Notes: a model not told the origin generated them from the sequence alone. DNA of 9,508 nt from Actinomycetota bacterium (GCA_030838815.1 JAUZEX010000723.1:1-9508), one strand, 5' to 3'; shown: positions 1 to 6,638, counted from the stretch's first letter. Translations and numbers: made by a program.

Positions 1-243
1 GGTGCAGCTCTCCCGGGCCCGGTCGCCCAGCTCCTCGGCCGGCATGACCTCCTCGATTTTCCGCAGCAGCTCCGGGTAGCGGTAGTAAGCGTTGAGGTAG
101 CTCAGCATCATGTAGGCCGGCACCGGGAACAGCGCCGACTCCTGCACGGTGCGGTACTGGCAGAGCCACCAGTTGATGTCGCTGGCCCGGCGGATCAGGT
201 TGTTGGCCTCGAGCAGCTCGGCATAGGTCCTGTCGGTGGGCAT
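1..243 (-). CDS. Unrecognised protein, N-terminal 81 residues only (runs off left edge)
   Basis: An open frame reads from an ATG at 243-241 to the window edge without a stop; the C-terminus is missing. The start is well supported: AGGAG at 253-249 lies 5 nt upstream and overlaps the TAG stop of the preceding swivel-protein gene, so the two are probably translationally coupled (8-nt gap). The visible part is rich in aromatic residues and helical in character, with an 'NWWLCQYR' stretch near residues 24-31, a 'PAYMMLSYLNAYYRYPELL' stretch near 42-60 and an acidic helix (KIEEVMPAEEL) after it. There is no signal peptide. I do not recognise the family. Its tight coupling to a stand-alone phosphohistidine domain makes it a candidate partner of that protein, for example a substrate-binding subunit, but this is inference from position only. 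Confidence 0.8.
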   Translation of the reverse strand, partial: MPTDRTYAELLEANNLIRRASDINWWLCQYRTVQESALFPVPAYMMLSYLNAYYRYPELLRKIEEVMPAEELGDRARESCT

Positions 244-251
244 CGGGTCTC

Positions 252-971
252 CTAGCCGCTGATCTTCCAGATGCGGGCCCGGTCGGTCCTCGAGGTCCTG
301 GCCGCTTCGGCACTGGTGTCGGGCGGCGGCTTCGAGCTCTCGATGCGGACGCGATCGCCGTCGGCGATCCCACCCACTTCCACCGCCATGAGGCAGGGGA
401 TGCGGAACTCCCGGGACAGCACGGCGAGGTGCGACTTGATCGTCCCGCCCTTGCACAGCACGCCTTTGAAACCTTCCAGGATCGGTGCGGTGAGTGTGCC
501 GCCGGCGTCCTCGATGACGGCGATGGTGTCGGGCGGCACGCCGTCGCCCATCATGTCCATGACCTTCTCGATCGTGTCGACGAAACGGACGATCCCCTCG
601 ACGTCGCGGTCGAGGGGAAGGGCGTTGTCGCCGACGCCGACGATGACGTCGCCCCCCTCCCCGTCACCGAGCTCGACCTCGGCCGCGGCGTCGGGCGGCG
701 CCTTGTACTTCTCGGGGTTCTCGACGACGGAGATCTGGGCGCTGTGATCGAACCGGTATCCGGTGGCCAGGAGCTCGGCCTCCACGGCGACGCAGTCGGC
801 ACTCGTCAGGACGAAGGCGGGGTCGAAGACGACCTCCTCCCAGCGCCGGCCGCTCCCCTCGAACTTCTCCTGCATCCTGGCCCGGATACCGGTGTGGAAG
901 GCCTTCACGCTCGGGGTGCTGTGCTCGCCCCCCCATTTGTGACGCGGCGACGGCGTCTGCTGCGATCCCAT
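252..971 (-). CDS. Stand-alone PEP-utilising 'swivel' phosphohistidine-domain protein (239 aa)
   Basis: The C-terminal half (about residues 148-212) matches the mobile phosphohistidine domain of PEP synthase, pyruvate phosphate dikinase and rifampicin phosphotransferase. It has a GG-x4-H-x-A-x2-SRE-x2-IP core in which His181 is the expected phosphoryl carrier, followed by a GD-R-V-R-I beta hairpin. No ATP-grasp domain and no TIM-barrel or central substrate domain is present, so it must act with other subunits, as the split subunits of phenylphosphate synthase do. The N-terminal 140 residues are unrecognised, and the last 25 residues are a low-complexity, probably disordered tail. The frame is open further upstream to 1073, but that start lies inside the thiolase gene and has no ribosome site. 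The ATG at 971-969 has GGAGG at 983-979, 7 nt upstream, and is preferred. An in-frame ATG at 1028 is a weaker alternative. It lies 67 bp after the thiolase and 8 bp before the partial gene, in the same operon. Confidence 0.88.
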   Translation of the reverse strand: MGSQQTPSPRHKWGGEHSTPSVKAFHTGIRARMQEKFEGSGRRWEEVVFDPAFVLTSADCVAVEAELLATGYRFDHSAQISVVENPEKYKAPPDAAAEVELGDGEGGDVIVGVGDNALPLDRDVEGIVRFVDTIEKVMDMMGDGVPPDTIAVIEDAGGTLTAPILEGFKGVLCKGGTIKSHLAVLSREFRIPCLMAVEVGGIADGDRVRIESSKPPPDTSAEAARTSRTDRARIWKISG

Positions 972-1007
972 TCCGTAACCTCCGACCAGGTCGTCGTGAG
1001 TGCCCCG

Positions 1008-1022
1008 CGGGGAGCCTCCCCG
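1008..1022 (-). other. Short GC-rich hairpin between the thiolase and swivel genes
   Basis: The 67-bp gap between the thiolase stop and the preferred swivel start holds a 6-bp perfect stem with a 3-nt loop (CGGGGA/TCCCCG arms). It overlaps a second palindrome, CCCCGCGGGG at 1003-1012. There is no T-run on either strand, so it is not a classical terminator. It could be an mRNA processing or attenuation element, or simply GC-rich chance. It also argues mildly against translation beginning upstream of it at 1028. Confidence 0.25.
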
Positions 1023-1038
1023 ATTCATCGGGTCAATG

Positions 1039-2232
1039 TCAAGCTTGGCCGAGGCGTTCGACGACCATGGCATTGGCCATTCCGCCGCTCTCGCACAGGG
1101 TCAAAAGACCGTACCGACCGTTCACTTCGTCGAGCCCGTCGAGCACAGTGGCCAGCAGCCGGCAGCCCGACGCGCCCGGCGGGTGACCGAGGGCGATAGC
1201 TCCGCCGTAGGCGTTGACGCGGTCGGGGTCGGCCTCGGTCTCGGCCAGCCAGGCCAGGACGACGGGGGCGAAGGCCTCGTTGACCTCGAACAGGTCGATA
1301 GCTGACAGGCCGAGGTCGGCCCGGGCCAGGACCTTGCCGGTGGCCGGGATGGGGCCCGTCAGCATCAGGATCGGGTCGGTGCCGACGACGGCCCCGGCCA
1401 CGATCGCCGCCCGCGGGACGAGACCGAGCCTCCCGGCGACGTCCTCGCCGACCACCAGCGCCGCCGAGGCCCCGTCGCTGACCGGGGACGAGGAGCCGGC
1501 GGTGACGACCCACCCGATCTCCGGCCAGCGCCGTGCCCTGGCCTCGTCGAAGAAGGCCGGCGGCAGCGCGGCCAGGGCCTCGGCGGTGGTGTCGGTCCGG
1601 ATGCCCTCGTCGAGCGTCACGACCGACCCGTCGGGCGTCGTGACGGGGACGATCTGGCGGTGGAGGAAGCCGGACCGCCGGGCGTCGGCCGCCCGTTGGT
1701 GGGAACGCAGCGCCCAGGCGTCGCTCTCGTCGCGGCTGATCTTCCACCGGGCGGCGATGAGTTCGGCGGCGATCCCCTGATGGCCCAGGCCCTCGGGATA
1801 CCGGGCCCGCAGCCGGGGCCCGAGGTCGTCCCGCCCCAGGCGGTTGGCCTTCATGGGCACGGTGCCCATCATGTCGACTCCACCGACGACGACGACGTCG
1901 AGGTCTCCGGCCACCACGCCCTGGGCGGCGAACTGCAGCGCCTGCAGGGACGAGCCGCACTTGCGGTCGACGGTCGTCCCCGGGACCTCCTCGGGCAGTC
2001 CGGCGGCCAGGGCGGCGTGGCGGGCGATGTTGCCGGCCTGTTCACCGACCGGGATGGCGCAGCCCGCGATCACGTCGTCGACCCGGCCCGGGTCGAGCCC
2101 GGTCCGTTGCACGAGGGCCTCGATGGTGACGGCAAGGAGGTCCACCGGGTGGACGGGCGCCAGCGCTCCGCCGGCCCGACCCTTGCCGAAGGGGGAGCGA
2201 AGGGCATCGACGATCACGGCACGGCGGGCCAT
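1039..2232 (-). CDS. Thiolase (acetyl-CoA C-acyltransferase family), 397 aa
   Basis: Full-length thiolase of usual size (about 390-400 aa). All catalytic motifs are visible: nucleophile Cys92 in VDRKCGSS, NEAF at 318-321, His350 in GHPPGASG, and the second active-site Cys380 in CESGGMAN. The SHQRA segment near 177-181 and the SDGASA loop near 252-257 are also typical. It should cleave a 3-ketoacyl-CoA with CoA or run the reverse condensation, in the cytoplasm. The GMAN-containing C-terminal motif is the form I associate with actinobacterial FadA5/FadA6-like degradative enzymes rather than biosynthetic PhaA, so a catabolic role is more likely (inference). The start ATG at 2232-2230 has AGGAGG at 2243-2238, 5 nt upstream, and lies 12 nt after the accC stop. 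Two small departures, GHPP for GHPL and CESG for CEGG, do not touch catalytic residues. The chain-length or ring substrate cannot be read from sequence. Confidence 0.95.
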   Translation of the reverse strand: MARRAVIVDALRSPFGKGRAGGALAPVHPVDLLAVTIEALVQRTGLDPGRVDDVIAGCAIPVGEQAGNIARHAALAAGLPEEVPGTTVDRKCGSSLQALQFAAQGVVAGDLDVVVVGGVDMMGTVPMKANRLGRDDLGPRLRARYPEGLGHQGIAAELIAARWKISRDESDAWALRSHQRAADARRSGFLHRQIVPVTTPDGSVVTLDEGIRTDTTAEALAALPPAFFDEARARRWPEIGWVVTAGSSSPVSDGASAALVVGEDVAGRLGLVPRAAIVAGAVVGTDPILMLTGPIPATGKVLARADLGLSAIDLFEVNEAFAPVVLAWLAETEADPDRVNAYGGAIALGHPPGASGCRLLATVLDGLDEVNGRYGLLTLCESGGMANAMVVERLGQA

Positions 2233-2244
2233 CGGGGCCTCCTG

Positions 2245-3654
2245 TCAGTCATCCGACGTCGGATGAATCTTGCCGGCGAGGAATGTGTCTTCGAGCCAGG
2301 TGGTGTGGACGGCGCCGGCCACCACCGCCGGGTGGTCGAGCAGCGCCCGGGTGAACGGCGCCGTGGTCGGAATTCCCTCCACCGTCAGGTGGTCCAGGGC
2401 GTGGCGGAGGCGGGCCAGCGCGGCCGGGCGGTCGTCACCCCGTACGATCACCTTGGCCAGGAGGGAGTCGTAGTGGGGCGGGATCTCCCAGCCCGGGTAG
2501 CAGGCCGTGTCGACACGGACGCCGTCCCCGACCGGCGCCGCCCACCGGTCGATCCGGCCGGGGCAGGGCCGGAAGCCGTCCTCGGGGCATTCGGCGTTGA
2601 CCCGCACCTCGATGGCGTGGCCGGTCGCCACCACGTCGTGCTGGGCGAAGGAGAGGGGCAACCCGGCGGCGATGCGGAGTTGCTCCCGGACGAGGTCGAG
2701 GCCGGTCACCATTTCGGTGACGGGGTGTTCGACCTGGAGCCGGGCGTTGATCTCGAGGAAGCCGAACGGGGCGGCCGACGTCCGGTTCCGTTCCGCGTCG
2801 ACGAGGAACTCGCAGGTGGCGGCGCCCTCGTAGCCCACGGCGCCGATCAGGCGGACGGCGGCGGCGTGCATGGCGGCCCGGACGTCGTCGGGCAGCCCCA
2901 CCGCCGGCGCCTCCTCGACGAGCTTCTGGTAGCGGCGCTGGAGGCTGCAGTCGCGCTCGCCGAGATGGACGACGGTGCCGTGCCGGTCGGCCAGGACCTG
3001 GACCTCCACGTGGCGGGCGCGGCGCACGTAGCGCTCGACGAAGAGCCGGCCGTCGCCGAAGGCCTGCCGGGCCTCGCCGGCCGCCGCCGCCCACGCCCCG
3101 GAGAGTTCGGTTGCGCTGTCCACCCGGCGCATGCCCCGCCCCCCGCCGCCGGCGGCCGCCTTCAGGAGCACCGGGAACCCGATCCGTTCCGCCGCTTCGG
3201 CGGCGTCCGCCTCGTCGGCCACGATGTCGGTGCCCGCTCCGACCGGGATGTCGAGGGAGCGGGCCAGCGACCGGGCGGCGGCCTTGTCCCCCGAGGCCCG
3301 CATGGCGTCGGGCCCGGGACCGATGAAGGTGACACCGGCCTTCTCGCAGGCGACGGCCAGCTCCGGCCGCTCGGACAGGAAGCCGTAGCCCGGGTGGAGG
3401 GCATCGCAGCCGGTGAGGGTGGCGGCGGCCATGACCCGGTTGATGTCGAGGTAGCTGTCGGCGGGGGCGGCCGGACCGATGACCACGACCCGGTCGGCGA
3501 GTTGGGCGGCCAGGCTCTCGCGGTCGGCGGCCGAGACGGCCAGGACCGTCTCCAGCCCCTCGTCGACGCAGGCCCGCAGGATCCGCACGGCGATCTCGCC
3601 CCGGTTGGCGACCAGGACGCGCCGGAGCCCGCCGGAGGCCGGTGTTCCGCTCAC
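2245..3654 (-). CDS. accC: Biotin carboxylase subunit of an acyl-CoA carboxylase (469 aa)
   Basis: Carboxylates the biotin of BCCP using ATP and bicarbonate. Domains in order: N-terminal Rossmann-like domain (VLVANRGEIAVRI from about 13), ATP-grasp with glycine-rich loop (KAAAGGGGRGM, 165-175), HVEVQVLAD (215-223), ERDCSLQRRYQK (233-244), the catalytic RLQVEHPVTE strand (305-314), and the C-terminal biotin carboxylase domain with HYDSLLAKV (394-402). There is no biotin-binding Lys motif in this chain, because BCCP is separate. At 469 aa it is slightly longer than usual (about 445-450), partly from a GGL-containing N-terminal extension and an extra stretch near 286-297 (DAERNRTSAAPF) before the catalytic strand. 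The start is GTG (3654-3652), forming a GTGA overlap with the accB stop, so translation is coupled. No carboxyltransferase gene is in the window, so the acyl-CoA substrate is unknown. Confidence 0.96.
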   Translation of the reverse strand: MSGTPASGGLRRVLVANRGEIAVRILRACVDEGLETVLAVSAADRESLAAQLADRVVVIGPAAPADSYLDINRVMAAATLTGCDALHPGYGFLSERPELAVACEKAGVTFIGPGPDAMRASGDKAAARSLARSLDIPVGAGTDIVADEADAAEAAERIGFPVLLKAAAGGGGRGMRRVDSATELSGAWAAAAGEARQAFGDGRLFVERYVRRARHVEVQVLADRHGTVVHLGERDCSLQRRYQKLVEEAPAVGLPDDVRAAMHAAAVRLIGAVGYEGAATCEFLVDAERNRTSAAPFGFLEINARLQVEHPVTEMVTGLDLVREQLRIAAGLPLSFAQHDVVATGHAIEVRVNAECPEDGFRPCPGRIDRWAAPVGDGVRVDTACYPGWEIPPHYDSLLAKVIVRGDDRPAALARLRHALDHLTVEGIPTTAPFTRALLDHPAVVAGAVHTTWLEDTFLAGKIHPTSDD

Positions 3655-4145
3655 GCCTCGGGGTCGACGAGGACGAGGGCGTCGCCCCGGGCGACCGTGG
3701 CTCCGTTCTCGGCCAGGATGGCGGTCACGACGCCGGACAGCCCCGCCTTGAGCGGGCTCATGAGCTTCATCACCTCGATGATGGCGATGGTGTCGTCGGG
3801 CCCGACCCGGCTCCCGACATCGACGAAGGGCGGCGCTCCCGGCGCCGGCGAGCGCCAGAACAGCCCGACCGATGGTGCACTGACGGGAACGCCGTGACCG
3901 TTCCCCGCCGGGGGGCCGGGGGCGACCACCGGGAGAGGCGCTGCTGCGGGCCGCGCCACCGGCGCCGCGGCGGTGGCCGTGGCGGGCGCCGGTGGTGCCG
4001 CCGCCGGGGGAGCGGGGGCCGCGGCGCCGTTGGCCCGACGCGACACGTGGAGGTGGTCCTCCCCGATGTCGATCGTCATCTCCTGCCAGGTGCTGGCCTC
4101 GAACATGTCGAGCAGCGCCCGGATCTCGGCCGGCGTCAATCCCAT
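3651..4145 (-). CDS. accB: Biotin carboxyl carrier protein (BCCP), 164 aa
   Basis: Carries biotin between biotin carboxylase and a carboxyltransferase. The N-terminal 38 residues resemble the AccB helix-strand segment (LTPAEIRALLDMFEAS, then DHLHVSR). Residues 39-85 form an Ala/Pro-rich flexible linker. The C-terminal biotinyl domain (about 88-162) contains the acceptor motif EVMKLM with Lys127 as the biotinylated lysine, and SVGLFWRSPAPGAPPFVDVG, which matches the start of the AccB biotinyl fold. Its length is normal for bacterial AccB. ATG at 4145-4143 is the first gene of the leftward block; the upstream ribosome site is weak (AGGA about 10 nt before the ATG). It overlaps accC by 4 bp. Because the linker codes for Ala/Pro runs, opposite-strand reading frames here are shadows. 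Confidence 0.95.
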   Translation of the reverse strand: MGLTPAEIRALLDMFEASTWQEMTIDIGEDHLHVSRRANGAAAPAPPAAAPPAPATATAAAPVARPAAAPLPVVAPGPPAGNGHGVPVSAPSVGLFWRSPAPGAPPFVDVGSRVGPDDTIAIIEVMKLMSPLKAGLSGVVTAILAENGATVARGDALVLVDPEA

Positions 4146-4224
4146 CGGCGAATCATCCTATCTTTGGCGACAGGAAACATCCTATGTTAGGGCCGGGCCC
4201 GGAACCGCCGACGAGGAGACGCTG
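4146..4224. promoter_or_regulatory. Divergent promoter/operator region between accB and the phosphatase gene
   Basis: This 79-bp gap separates two divergent blocks and is AT-richer than its flanks. It holds a perfect inverted repeat AACAT-CCT-ATGTT (4176-4188), a candidate repressor site. An 8-bp direct repeat CATCCTAT occurs at 4154-4161 and 4178-4185 (24 bp apart). Read on the minus strand, each copy gives TAGGAT, a good -10-like hexamer; the distal copy (4184-4179) would serve accB, while the proximal one overlaps its weak ribosome site. On the plus strand TATGTT (4183-4188) is a possible -10 for the phosphatase gene. No convincing -35 boxes are seen. A protein on the inverted repeat would cover both -10 candidates and so control both directions. 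Promoter assignment is inference. Confidence 0.55.
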
Positions 4225-4983
4225 ATGACCCGACCGTGTCCGGCGCCCGATGGCACGCTCAATTTCCGTGATCTGGGCGGTCTGGCGACCCTCGACGGCC
4301 GGGTGACCCGTCGGGGCCGGTTGTTTCGCAGCGCCGCCTTCGGCGAATTAACGCCGGCCGGCGTCGACCAGCTCCGGGAGCTGGGCCTGACCTTCGTCAT
4401 CGACGTGCGGGGCGCCGAGGAATCGGTGGTCATGGGGCGGGGGCTCCTCGACCAAATGCCGGTGTGCCATCTGAACGTGCCTCTGCGGGACTTCCAGTCC
4501 CTCGTCGAGCCGGGCGCCGGCGAGCTGCCGGGGACCGGCGACGCCGTGGCCGAGGCCGCCGGCGGCCCGCTCATGCCCCATTACGTCGAGAATCTGGAGT
4601 CCGACCGCAATCTCGTGATCGCCGTCGACTTCCTGGCCAACGCCGTCTCCTACGGGCCCGCTGTCGTCCACTGCGCGTTCGGCAAGGACCGCACCGGCGT
4701 GGTGGTCGCACTGCTCCTCCGGATGGTCGGCGTCACCGAGGAGGCCGTCGTCGGCGACTACATGGCCTCCTCGGCCTGCATGGAGCAGTGCATCGAGACG
4801 GCCCGCCGCATACCCCGCTACGCCCCCTTTGCCGACCTCGACGTGTGGCGCTGCGACGAGCGGATGATCCGCTTCTACCTGGGCGAGATCGAAGCCCGCT
4901 ACGGCGGAGCGGAGAAGTGGGCGCGGGGCAAAGGGATTCCCGAAGAGACCATCGGGCGGCTCCGGGCCGCCCTCCTCGACTGA
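4225..4983 (+). CDS. PtpB-type tyrosine/phosphoinositide phosphatase (Y_phosphatase3 family), 252 aa
   Basis: A cytoplasmic-looking protein (no signal peptide) with the hallmark HCAFGKDRTG P-loop at 149-158: Cys150 is the nucleophile and Arg156 binds phosphate. The N-terminal NFRDLGG motif (13-19) and the VIDVRGAEE segment (58-66) are typical of the family that includes Mycobacterium tuberculosis PtpB. The Lys-Asp after the glycine is a feature of the triple-specificity (pTyr, pSer/Thr, phosphoinositide) members. The physiological substrate here is unknown. The start ATG at 4225 has GAGGAG at 4213-4218, 6 nt upstream. The frame is open further upstream to 3973, but that would run into accB on the other strand and has no ribosome site. 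It is followed 18 bp later by the DUF7064-type gene, probably one transcript, and diverges from accB. Confidence 0.92.
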   Translation: MTRPCPAPDGTLNFRDLGGLATLDGRVTRRGRLFRSAAFGELTPAGVDQLRELGLTFVIDVRGAEESVVMGRGLLDQMPVCHLNVPLRDFQSLVEPGAGELPGTGDAVAEAAGGPLMPHYVENLESDRNLVIAVDFLANAVSYGPAVVHCAFGKDRTGVVVALLLRMVGVTEEAVVGDYMASSACMEQCIETARRIPRYAPFADLDVWRCDERMIRFYLGEIEARYGGAEKWARGKGIPEETIGRLRAALLD

Positions 4984-5001
4984 GCAAAGGAGTCGCTGCC
5001 C

Positions 5002-6054
5002 GTGAAGTTCGGAATGGTGAGGACGAGGCCCGACGACGACTTCATGCACCCGTCGGACGACGCCCACGAGTTCAACGAGAGCGTCTATTACAACTTCGGC
5101 GACCGCACGCAGGACCTCGGCGGGTTCCTCCGGATCGGCAATCGGGTCAACGAGGGCTACGCCGAGGTCAGCACCTGCCTCTTCCTCCCCGGCGGCACCG
5201 TCGCCTTCTGGTACCTGAAGCCCCCCATCATCACCAACGACGTCCACGACGCCGGGGGCCTTCGGTGCGAGACGGTCGAGGCCCACAGCCTGCACACCGT
5301 GCACTACGACGGCGACGTCGTCGTGCTGGCCGACCCGGCCCAGATGGAGGAGCCACGCAGCGCCTTCAAGGCGAATCCGCATGAACGCTGCCGCGTCGAC
5401 CTGACCTTCCGGGCGGTGGCCGACACGTTCTGGCCCTGGGTGCCGGCGGAAGAGGGAACCCCCGAGGGGTTCGACGCCGTCCTCCACCGGGCCTTCGCCC
5501 GGAACCATCTCAACCAGCACATGACCGTCACCGGCACGGTCAGCGTCGGTGACCGATCGTTCACAGTGGAGGACGGGCTCGGCTGGCGGGATCGGTCGTG
5601 GGGGGCCCGGAGCTGGGCCAGCGTCGACATGTACCGCTGGACAAGCGTGAGCCTCGGGCCCGACCTCGGCCTGGCGGTCATGCTCTTCGGCGACGAGGAC
5701 GGCAATACCTATCCCCGGGGCTATGTGCACCACGGCCGGGAGCGGCCGCCGGCGCGGATCGTCGACGCTCGCTACGAGACCGACTACGACGACAACTGGT
5801 ACGCCCGGGCGGTGAAGGTCACCGTCACCGCCGACGACGGCGAGCACTACACGATCGAGGGCGACGTACGGGGCCACATCCCGCTGCGGTTCCGGCGCGG
5901 CGAGCAACTGACCCGCACCACGGAGGCGCTGATGCGGTGGCGCTGCGGCGATCAAGGCAAGGATCAGCGCGTCGGCGTCGGGATCCTCGAATACCTCGAC
6001 CAGATGATCGATGGCCGGCCGTCGGGCGCCGTGCGCGAGGTCGCGGCGACCTAA
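5002..6054 (+). CDS. DUF7064-type protein, CrtC/AttH lipocalin-like fold (350 aa)
   Basis: This resembles the two-lobed beta-barrel proteins related to hydroxyneurosporene synthase CrtC and AttH that are annotated DUF7064/DUF7065. The strongest sign is the GLGWRDRSWGARSW motif at 192-205, where the D-x-SWG core marks the family. A C-terminal MRWRCGD...GILEYLDQ segment (311-334) is also typical, and the chain is beta-rich with many aromatic residues. No signal peptide or membrane segment is seen. Family function is poorly known; CrtC hydrates a carotenoid double bond, and AttH-type proteins are thought to bind or modify lipophilic small molecules. The start is GTG at 5002 with AAAGGAG at 4986-4992, 9 nt upstream. 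The stop TAA (6052-6054) overlaps the HD gene stop on the other strand. Co-transcription with the phosphatase is likely. An enzymatic role on a hydrophobic substrate of this locus is inference. Confidence 0.85.
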   Translation: MKFGMVRTRPDDDFMHPSDDAHEFNESVYYNFGDRTQDLGGFLRIGNRVNEGYAEVSTCLFLPGGTVAFWYLKPPIITNDVHDAGGLRCETVEAHSLHTVHYDGDVVVLADPAQMEEPRSAFKANPHERCRVDLTFRAVADTFWPWVPAEEGTPEGFDAVLHRAFARNHLNQHMTVTGTVSVGDRSFTVEDGLGWRDRSWGARSWASVDMYRWTSVSLGPDLGLAVMLFGDEDGNTYPRGYVHHGRERPPARIVDARYETDYDDNWYARAVKVTVTADDGEHYTIEGDVRGHIPLRFRRGEQLTRTTEALMRWRCGDQGKDQRVGVGILEYLDQMIDGRPSGAVREVAAT

Positions 6055-6614
6055 CCGGCCCGGCCGTGCAGGCGGTCCTCGGTCCGGGCCACGGCCGCCA
6101 GCAGCTCGTCCCGGGCCAGGACCGCGTAGCGGGCGATGACGTCGTCGCCGGCATAGGTCGTGGCCCAGGCGGCGATGCGTTCGGCGACCGAGACGGGTGC
6201 ACCGTCGGCGCCGGTGGTGAGGCAGCAGTACCAGAGGGCGTCGCGGGTGGGGGACGCCTCGTCGCGGTAGCGGGCGTACTCCGCCTCGTGGCCCTGCAGC
6301 GCCGCTTCGACCTGGCCGCAGTCGCAGTGGGCCACGAGGTCGACCAGCCGCGCCGGCGCTCCCTGCTCCGCCAGCCACCGGGCGCCGTCGAGAAATGACG
6401 CCTTGGTGGCGGCGACGTCAGGGGCGAGGCCGATGTCATGCACCGCCGCCGCCGCGACGAGGAGGTCGCGTTCGCCCGGCGGGAGGTTGAGGGACCGGGC
6501 CAGCGCCCGGGCACGGGCGACGACCCCCCGCACGTGTTTCCACCGGCCGGGCAAGGCGCCGGCCAGCTTCTCCTCGGCCACGAAGAGGGCCCAGTCGACC
6601 GGGGTCGAATCCAC
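6051..6614 (-). CDS. HD-domain protein (putative metal-dependent phosphohydrolase), 187 aa
   Basis: A small single-domain HD-superfamily protein. The first ligand His27 lies in the WKHVRGV helix, and His59-Asp60 in AVHDIG is the signature pair. The later helix that usually carries the last Asp (commonly YxDMTTGPDG in such proteins) reads YCCLTTGADG at 129-138, so Cys131 appears to replace Asp. This may weaken or abolish metal-dependent catalysis. The start is GTG at 6614-6612 with AGGAGG at 6625-6620, 5 nt upstream. It follows the RPH-like gene by 34 bp on the same strand and probably shares its transcript. The stop TAG overlaps the convergent DUF7064-type stop by 4 bp. Substrates of such proteins are usually nucleotides or other phosphoesters; none can be assigned here. 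Confidence 0.85.
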   Translation of the reverse strand: MDSTPVDWALFVAEEKLAGALPGRWKHVRGVVARARALARSLNLPPGERDLLVAAAAVHDIGLAPDVAATKASFLDGARWLAEQGAPARLVDLVAHCDCGQVEAALQGHEAEYARYRDEASPTRDALWYCCLTTGADGAPVSVAERIAAWATTYAGDDVIARYAVLARDELLAAVARTEDRLHGRAG

Positions 6615-6638
6615 CGGGCCCTCCTCGCCTCGTACCCC

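Noticed and set aside
1660..3897. Long plus-strand reading frame (745 codons) opposite accC and the thiolase
   Set aside because: Same reasoning: a shadow of conserved minus-strand genes, crossing three gene boundaries, without a ribosome site or recognisable domain.
4193..4202. CCGGGCCCGG 10-bp palindrome in the divergent region
   Set aside because: Short pure G/C palindromes are expected often in DNA of this composition; no other support.
3973..4224. Upstream extension of the phosphatase frame
   Set aside because: It would overlap accB on the other strand and the divergent promoter, has no ribosome site, and the family motif NFRDLGG begins just after the ATG at 4225.
6057..6090. GGCCCGG/CCGGGCC 7-bp stem with a 20-nt loop as a terminator for the convergent genes
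   Set aside because: It lies inside the HD coding sequence, the loop is long and there is no T-run; GC-rich chance is more likely.
4348..6378. Long minus-strand reading frame (676 codons) opposite the phosphatase and DUF7064-type genes
   Set aside because: Crosses two recognised plus-strand genes and runs into the HD gene in another frame; no motifs; a GC-driven shadow.
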